Part shown: positions 8,424 to 12,173 of the stretch, one piece after another
Position numbering within the stretch: position 1 is the first letter of the stretch
How the letters are laid out: every line of letters begins with the position of its first letter
From: Methanobrevibacter ruminantium
Lineage (GTDB): Archaea; Methanobacteriota; Methanobacteria; Methanobacteriales; Methanobacteriaceae
Direction: 5' to 3'
Length of the DNA: 12,173 bases
Assembly: GCA_004553595.1 (NCBI GenBank)
Contig: SFKZ01000031.1
Span: 1-12,173 of the forward strand
Notes under the pieces: generated by a model
The model's input: the letters and a program-made list of their open reading frames with translations, nothing else
What the model was told of the DNA's origin: nothing
Database searches by the model: none
Made by a program: the position numbers and the translations under genes

Positions 8424-9574
8424 GTCATGAATATGAATCAGAATATGAAATTGAGAAACAAAGAAGACAAGAGATTAATAATCAACGCGTAAGATCTAAT
8501 ACAACGATCTTCTATGAAAAATATGAGTCGATATATCAGAGTTTAATCAATCAGGGTATGGAGGAGTATATTCCAGAGGAAATGGCAAGACTTAAGACCG
8601 ATTTGGATGATGTTATGAGAAATCTTGCAGATAATCCATTTGCTGCTCGAGATATTAGTATGCAAATTCAAAAATATATTTATGGATTAGGTTCCTTAGG
8701 TCGAGCAGCTAAAGGGAAATTTGAAGCCGCGGAGCGTCAGAGACAAAAGGAACTTGCAGAAGCTGAGAGAATGCAACGAGAAATTGAGGCAAAAGCACGC
8801 AGTGAAAAGTTAGCAGCAATGTCTAAAGAATATTTTGCTACCATAAGAAGTATTAAAAATCCAGCCATTCAGAATTTTTGTTCATCTGATTTTATGTTGA
8901 TTAAGGAAGATTTTAACAAGGGCAAGATTTCTGATATAGAAGAATTAAAAGAAAGATTAACAAAAGCAATTTCATCAGCTGAAAACAAAGTATCTGAATG
9001 GAAAAAACAAACACTACAAAATGAAGAAAAGAATATAGTATTCCAACAGACCGAGGAATTACTCAATACTGTTAAGGCTCATAATATTGAAGATCAAGAA
9101 AAAAAGCAGAAGATAATTAGGACAATTGAAAAATTAAAAAATAGTGATTCTTCTGTGGAGACGGTTGCTGAAGAAATTTCAAAAATTAATCAAGAGGTAG
9201 AAGAAACATTAGTAAGTGAAGATCTTCGTAGAGAAGCTGTAAAAGCGATTTTTAAGCAGTTAAAATCGCAAAACTTTACAGTAGAACCTCCTCAGTTAAT
9301 CAAAAATGGCAATGAAGATTTTGTAAAAATTATTGCAAGAATGCCAAGCGGAAAGCGGGCTGTTTGTAATTTAACCAATAAGGGTAAAATTATTTATAAA
9401 TTTGATAATTATGAAGGTATGACTTGTTTGAAGGATATTCAAAAATTTAATGTTGATTTGGAGAATATCTATTCGGTTAAGCTTTCAAATGAAAGAGTTT
9501 TATGGTCGAATCCTGATGAGATTGGAAAGGATGCAATTAACAATCCTGATTCTGTTACAAATAAAAGGGGGTAA
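8420..9574 (+). CDS. Coiled-coil protein with conserved-looking C-terminal domain
   Basis: This 384-aa protein has no enzymatic motif that I can see. Residues 1-60 are charged; residues about 95-140 form a strongly charged helix rich in Glu, Arg, Lys and Ala; residues about 170-262 form further coiled-coil-like helices. Residues about 265-375 look globular: a helix (EAVKAIFKQLKSQNF), alternating strands (FVKIIARMPSGKRAVCNL), a 'KIIYKFDNYEGMTC' element and a final helix. This layout, long helical arm plus small beta-rich domain, suits a scaffold or adaptor joining other components. The gene overlaps the PIN gene by 4 bp and lies 2 bp before the AAA+ gene. Its position between the nucleic-acid enzymes and the protein-remodelling motor suggests a physical bridge, but that is inference. 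The family is unrecognised. Confidence 0.82.
   Translation: MSHEYESEYEIEKQRRQEINNQRVRSNTTIFYEKYESIYQSLINQGMEEYIPEEMARLKTDLDDVMRNLADNPFAARDISMQIQKYIYGLGSLGRAAKGKFEAAERQRQKELAEAERMQREIEAKARSEKLAAMSKEYFATIRSIKNPAIQNFCSSDFMLIKEDFNKGKISDIEELKERLTKAISSAENKVSEWKKQTLQNEEKNIVFQQTEELLNTVKAHNIEDQEKKQKIIRTIEKLKNSDSSVETVAEEISKINQEVEETLVSEDLRREAVKAIFKQLKSQNFTVEPPQLIKNGNEDFVKIIARMPSGKRAVCNLTNKGKIIYKFDNYEGMTCLKDIQKFNVDLENIYSVKLSNERVLWSNPDEIGKDAINNPDSVTNKRG
9565..9571 (+). promoter_or_regulatory. Ribosome binding site for the ClpB-like gene
   Basis: A purine-rich AAAGGGGG-like stretch sits just before the TAA of the coiled-coil gene, about 5 bp before ATG 9577. It supports 9577 as the start and coupling to the preceding gene. 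Confidence 0.55.
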
Positions 9575-9576
9575 TC

Positions 9577-11427
9577 ATGGCTGAAAAGGTATATGATATT
9601 TGGTTAGAAAAATTTAATCGTGATATAGGCATAAAAAACTCAATTGTTTTATCGGGGAACATAACTGATATAATGTGTAATCCCAATAATGGAGGGAAGT
9701 TCGAATCTGTTTTGAAGAATTTAGTTTCAACTCTTAAGTCAAAAGATTATTCAAAAATAATTGTTTGGGACAGGGTTGAAGGTATAGATAAATCTTTATC
9801 ATCGAATGTTCCGGTATCAGATATTCAAAATACATCCAAAAATACAGCTCCTAATGTTACAGCATATGATATGGGGGATGATGAAGAGTTTAGTTCAACA
9901 AAAGATTCTATCCCTTCTTATGCTGGAGATGTTGAGTCATTCTTTTCTTTTATGCTTGAAACATTAAAATCCGATACTGGAAAGAATGTTTTCATTCTTG
10001 ATTATTCAGATTATCTCTTTGGAAATGCAAATGCATTAAGTGAACAAGAGAGGGCAAATCTTCTTAAATTGAACAAAGCTCTGCAGGTTCAAGAATATAA
10101 TCTTGCAAATCAAGATTTTTTTGAAAATGGGAATTTAGTAATTATTTTAGCAAAAAATCAATCCACTATACCTCCTGAGTATTACCTGAATAACCCTATG
10201 GTAAGCACTATCTCTGTTCCTCTTCCTGGAAGAAATGAAAGGGAAAGATTTATTGATACTAATATTTCTTGTTTGAGAACAAATCCAGATATTTCTTCTA
10301 ATAAATTATTAAAAGAGAATTTTATTGATTCATTGGATGGATTTTCTTTAAAAGAGATTGCTCAAATTATGAAATTATCCAGACAGTTAGGAACAGAAAT
10401 CTTAAGCGCCGAGAAATTGATAAATCTCTTTAAATATGGAGAAAAAATAAGTCCTTGGGAAGAGTTGTCGAAGGAAAAACTTGCTACGCTTGAAGAATCC
10501 TTGAAGAGAAGAGTAAAAGGTCAGGATGAAGCAATTGAAAAAGCAAAATCTGTAATCATTCGTGCTTATACGGGATTTGCTGGACTACAACATTCCGCGA
10601 AGCAAAAGAAACCGAAAGGAACATTGTTTTTTGTGGGCCCAACTGGAGTAGGAAAAACAGAACTTGCTAAAGCGATTGCAGAATTTGTTTTTGGTGATGA
10701 AAATGCTTGTGTCAGATTTGATATGTCGGAGTTTAGTCAGGAACATAGTGATCAAAGATTGATAGGAGCTCCTCCTGGATATGTTGGCTATGAAGCTGGC
10801 GGACAATTGACTAACGCGGTAAAAGCTAAGCCTTTCTGTGTTTTATTATTTGATGAAATAGAAAAAGCACATTCTCGCATTCTTGATAAATTCTTACAGA
10901 TTCTTGAGGATGGACGACTTACAGATAGTAAAGGTGAAACCGTATATTTCTCAGAAACAATAATCATTTTTACATCGAATATTGGTGCTTCTAAAGTCTT
11001 ACCAGAGACAGAACCAAAAGAAGCAAAAAAACAATTTATGGAAGCTGTAAAACAGAAATTTCTGGATATAGAAAGACCTGAGCTATTAAACCGAATAGGT
11101 GATAATATAGTTGCATTTAACTTCATAAAAGATTCTTATGTATTTGTTCAAATTGCTAAGGCCAAATTTAATCCTGTAATTAAATTTATGAAGGAACGTT
11201 ATAAAGCAGATTTGATTTTTGAAAATGAAGAAGAAGCCTTTTCCGCAATCTCAAATGAGGCTGGAGCTGCTAATGGTGGTAGAGGTCTTCTGAATATAGT
11301 TGAATCGAAAATAATTAATCGTCTTTCTGAGTTTACATTTATAAATGAAGAGGATTTGATTGGTAGAACCGTGGTTATCAAACAAATGGTTCCGAATACA
11401 ACAAGATTTGCATTTGAGATTAGGTAA
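9577..11427 (+). CDS. ClpA/B-type AAA+ ATPase with a P-loop-less N-terminal AAA-like module
   Basis: The C-terminal half (about residues 310-616) matches the second AAA+ ring of ClpA/ClpB/ClpC proteins: VKGQDEAI (313-320), Walker A GPTGVGKT (354-361), pore loop GYVG (401-404), Walker B LLFDE (423-427), sensor 1 Asn468 in FTSN, arginine-finger region RPELLNRI (500-507, Arg506) and a sensor-2-like GGRG with Arg569. These predict an active, substrate-threading protein unfoldase or disaggregase. The N-terminal half (about 1-290) has AAA-like features, namely VFILDYSDYL (138-147) in the Walker B position, NLVIILAKNQ in the sensor 1 position, and PGRNERERF. Where a P-loop is expected there is IVLSGNITDI with no GxxxxGK, so this module probably cannot hydrolyse ATP. 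A low-complexity linker lies at about 72-115. No Clp N-domain, ClpB middle domain or ClpP-docking loop is evident. At 616 aa it is much shorter than ClpB, so it is not the housekeeping chaperone. Confidence 0.92.
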   Translation: MAEKVYDIWLEKFNRDIGIKNSIVLSGNITDIMCNPNNGGKFESVLKNLVSTLKSKDYSKIIVWDRVEGIDKSLSSNVPVSDIQNTSKNTAPNVTAYDMGDDEEFSSTKDSIPSYAGDVESFFSFMLETLKSDTGKNVFILDYSDYLFGNANALSEQERANLLKLNKALQVQEYNLANQDFFENGNLVIILAKNQSTIPPEYYLNNPMVSTISVPLPGRNERERFIDTNISCLRTNPDISSNKLLKENFIDSLDGFSLKEIAQIMKLSRQLGTEILSAEKLINLFKYGEKISPWEELSKEKLATLEESLKRRVKGQDEAIEKAKSVIIRAYTGFAGLQHSAKQKKPKGTLFFVGPTGVGKTELAKAIAEFVFGDENACVRFDMSEFSQEHSDQRLIGAPPGYVGYEAGGQLTNAVKAKPFCVLLFDEIEKAHSRILDKFLQILEDGRLTDSKGETVYFSETIIIFTSNIGASKVLPETEPKEAKKQFMEAVKQKFLDIERPELLNRIGDNIVAFNFIKDSYVFVQIAKAKFNPVIKFMKERYKADLIFENEEEAFSAISNEAGAANGGRGLLNIVESKIINRLSEFTFINEEDLIGRTVVIKQMVPNTTRFAFEIR

Positions 11428-12008
11428 TGGCTTTTTTAAATCTTGCAGCAATCCGGGAATGTACAGAAGCAGAAGGCCCTGGAAAGCGATTTGCTATTTG
11501 GTGCCAGGGATGCCCTAGAAGTTGTCCAGGTTGTTGCAATAAAAGAATGCAGGAATTCTCTAAAAAATACATCGTTGATACAGATGATGTCATATCATTG
11601 ATTGAAAGATCTTGTGAGCAGAATAAAATAGAAGGTGTGACTTTTATTGGTGGAGAACCAATGCTACAATCCGAGGGGTTTGCTGAAATTGCTGAATGGT
11701 GTCATAAACATCATTTGAGTGTTATTTCGTTTTCAGGTTTTTTATATAAAGAGCTCAAAGAAATGCATAATTCTAGTGTTGATAGATTGCTCAAGAGTGT
11801 GGATATACTTGTAGATGGGCCATTTGAGCAGGCTGAATTTGATACTGAGAGGGATTGGATTGGTTCAAAGAATCAAAAAGTCTACTTTTTCACAGATTTT
11901 TATAAACCGGGTATAGAATATGAACATAAAGAACATTCAATGGAAATAATTCTTTCCGAGAAAGATTTGATGATAAACGGCTGGCCGTTTACGATAAGTG
12001 GGAAATAA
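11427..12008 (+). CDS. Radical-SAM/4Fe-4S protein resembling NrdG-type activating enzymes
   Basis: The 193-aa product carries the radical-SAM cluster motif CxxxCxxC as Cys29-PRS-Cys33-PG-Cys36, in a NrdG-like setting (WCQGCPRSCPGCCNKRM). Additional cysteines lie at 12, 26, 37 and 63. The S-adenosylmethionine-binding GGEP motif follows at 75-78 (FIGGEPMLQ). The length is close to anaerobic ribonucleotide reductase activases, slightly larger. Known NrdG proteins install a glycyl radical on NrdD, but no glycyl-radical enzyme is visible here, so the target is probably another protein, perhaps the product of the truncated gene downstream or an operon partner. The ATG shares one base with the stop of the AAA+ gene (TAATG, 11425-11429), showing co-translation. 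Activity would require reducing or anaerobic conditions. Annotating it simply as nrdG would be misleading. Confidence 0.88.
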   Translation: MAFLNLAAIRECTEAEGPGKRFAIWCQGCPRSCPGCCNKRMQEFSKKYIVDTDDVISLIERSCEQNKIEGVTFIGGEPMLQSEGFAEIAEWCHKHHLSVISFSGFLYKELKEMHNSSVDRLLKSVDILVDGPFEQAEFDTERDWIGSKNQKVYFFTDFYKPGIEYEHKEHSMEIILSEKDLMINGWPFTISGK

Positions 12009-12015
12009 CTTCAAC

Positions 12016-12022
12016 AAAGGAG
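12016..12022 (+). promoter_or_regulatory. Ribosome binding site for the truncated downstream gene
   Basis: AAAGGAG lies 7 bp before a GTG at 12030. It is a strong signal at ideal spacing in the 21-bp gap after the radical-SAM gene, and it is the main support for a further gene starting here. Confidence 0.75.
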
Positions 12023-12029
12023 AATTATA

Positions 12030-12092
12030 GTGATTGACAATAATGAATTAGCACAATTGTACAACTGTTGTATTTGGAATAGTCAATATTAG
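12030..12092 (+). pseudogene. 5' remnant of a further operon gene, cut by the right IS end
   Basis: A GTG start with an excellent ribosome binding site opens a frame reading (M)IDNNELAQLYNCCI over 12030-12074. At 12075 it runs into the IS end, adds five IS-encoded codons (WNSQY) and stops at TAG 12090-12092. The same strand, a gap of only 21 bp and the strong Shine-Dalgarno indicate that a seventh or later component of the operon starts here. Only 15 native codons remain, too few to identify the product. In the genome it is either truly disrupted or continues in an uninterrupted copy that the assembly did not resolve. Confidence 0.6.
12060..12072. repeat. 13-bp odd palindrome next to the IS junction
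   Basis: TACAAC-T-GTTGTA is a perfect 6+1+6 inverted repeat inside the start of the truncated gene. It ends 2 bp before the IS junction. It may be chance in AT-rich DNA, or part of what made the site an insertion target. Confidence 0.35.
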
Positions 12093-12173
12093 TTCAGTGC
12101 CTAAATACCCCAAATTTATTTAAGCAGCATTCTTTACAGAAGCTGTTCTTTCCCTGTATACAGCAGGAGGAAG
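12075..12173. repeat. Terminal inverted repeat, right arm (99 bp, perfect)
   Basis: This is the exact reverse complement of positions 1-99. It begins TGGAATAGTCAA at the junction with the truncated gene and runs to the last base of the fragment. Confidence 0.97.
12075..12173 (-). mobile_element. 3' end of the same IS element, right copy in inverted orientation
   Basis: Read on the minus strand, this carries the same putative transposase C-terminus (ending AASVKN-type codons then TAA, complement of 12120-12122) and the same CA-ended terminus at 12075. Both fragment ends thus show the 3' end of one IS type, pointing inward. One simple insertion would give one 3' and one 5' junction, so at least two insertions, or one insertion in each of two genomic contexts, are implied. 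Confidence 0.6.

Noticed and set aside
9577..11427. Annotation as housekeeping clpB or clpC
   Set aside because: The protein has 616 residues, no P-loop in the first module, and no recognisable Clp N-domain or ClpB middle domain.
11427..12008. Annotation as nrdG (anaerobic ribonucleotide reductase activating protein)
   Set aside because: Motifs fit the broad family, but there is no nrdD neighbour and the gene is coupled to a ClpB-like gene; only a general radical-SAM call is justified.
1..12173. Linear plasmid or phage genome with inverted terminal repeats
   Set aside because: The repeats look like a transposase C-terminus plus an IS end, and they cut genes at both sides; there is no replication, terminal-protein or virion gene.
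1..12173. CRISPR arrays, tRNA or rRNA genes, riboswitches
   Set aside because: No regularly spaced direct repeats, tRNA-like cloverleaf or rRNA-like sequence was seen, and intergenic space is almost absent.

Overview
The window is a compact, AT-rich bacterial fragment with one dominant feature: six tightly packed plus-strand genes that read as one operon. The fragment is bounded on both sides by the same insertion-sequence end. Low GC, clear AGGAGG-type ribosome binding sites, standard-code ORFs and an IS3-like element end suggest a low-GC anaerobe such as a Clostridia/Lachnospiraceae or spirochaete-type gut or oral bacterium. This assignment is low confidence because no rRNA, tRNA or housekeeping gene is present.

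Layout. Positions 1-99 and 12075-12173 are a perfect 99-bp inverted repeat. It looks like the 3' end of an IS3-family element: a putative transposase C-terminus, a TAA stop, then about 45 bp of non-coding DNA ending in CA. Between the repeats lie: a 5'-truncated gene for a protein with hydrophobic segments (101-949); a 1651-aa UPF1-like SF1 helicase with an S1-type domain and a very long insert between Walker A and Walker B (952-5907); an 838-aa protein with a C-terminal PIN nuclease domain (5907-8423); a 384-aa coiled-coil protein with a globular C-terminal domain (8420-9574); a 616-aa ClpA/B-type AAA+ ATPase with an N-terminal AAA-like module that lacks a P-loop (9577-11427); and a 193-aa radical-SAM/4Fe-4S protein resembling NrdG-type activases (11427-12008). 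A further gene begins at 12030 with a good ribosome binding site and is cut by the right-hand IS end after 15 codons. No stretch over 300 bp lacks a gene.

How the parts may work together. Consecutive genes overlap by 1-4 bp or are 2 bp apart, so they are probably co-translated and act in one complex or pathway. An RNA-type helicase, a ribonuclease-type PIN domain, a protein-remodelling AAA+ motor, a coiled-coil adaptor and a radical-SAM enzyme together suggest a multi-component nucleic-acid surveillance or conflict (possibly antiphage) system. I cannot match this to a named system, and the function is inference. The system extends beyond the window on both sides: the promoter, the start of the first gene and most of the last gene are missing. 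Whether the IS copies have inactivated it, or simply mark where an assembler stopped at a repeat, cannot be decided from this sequence.
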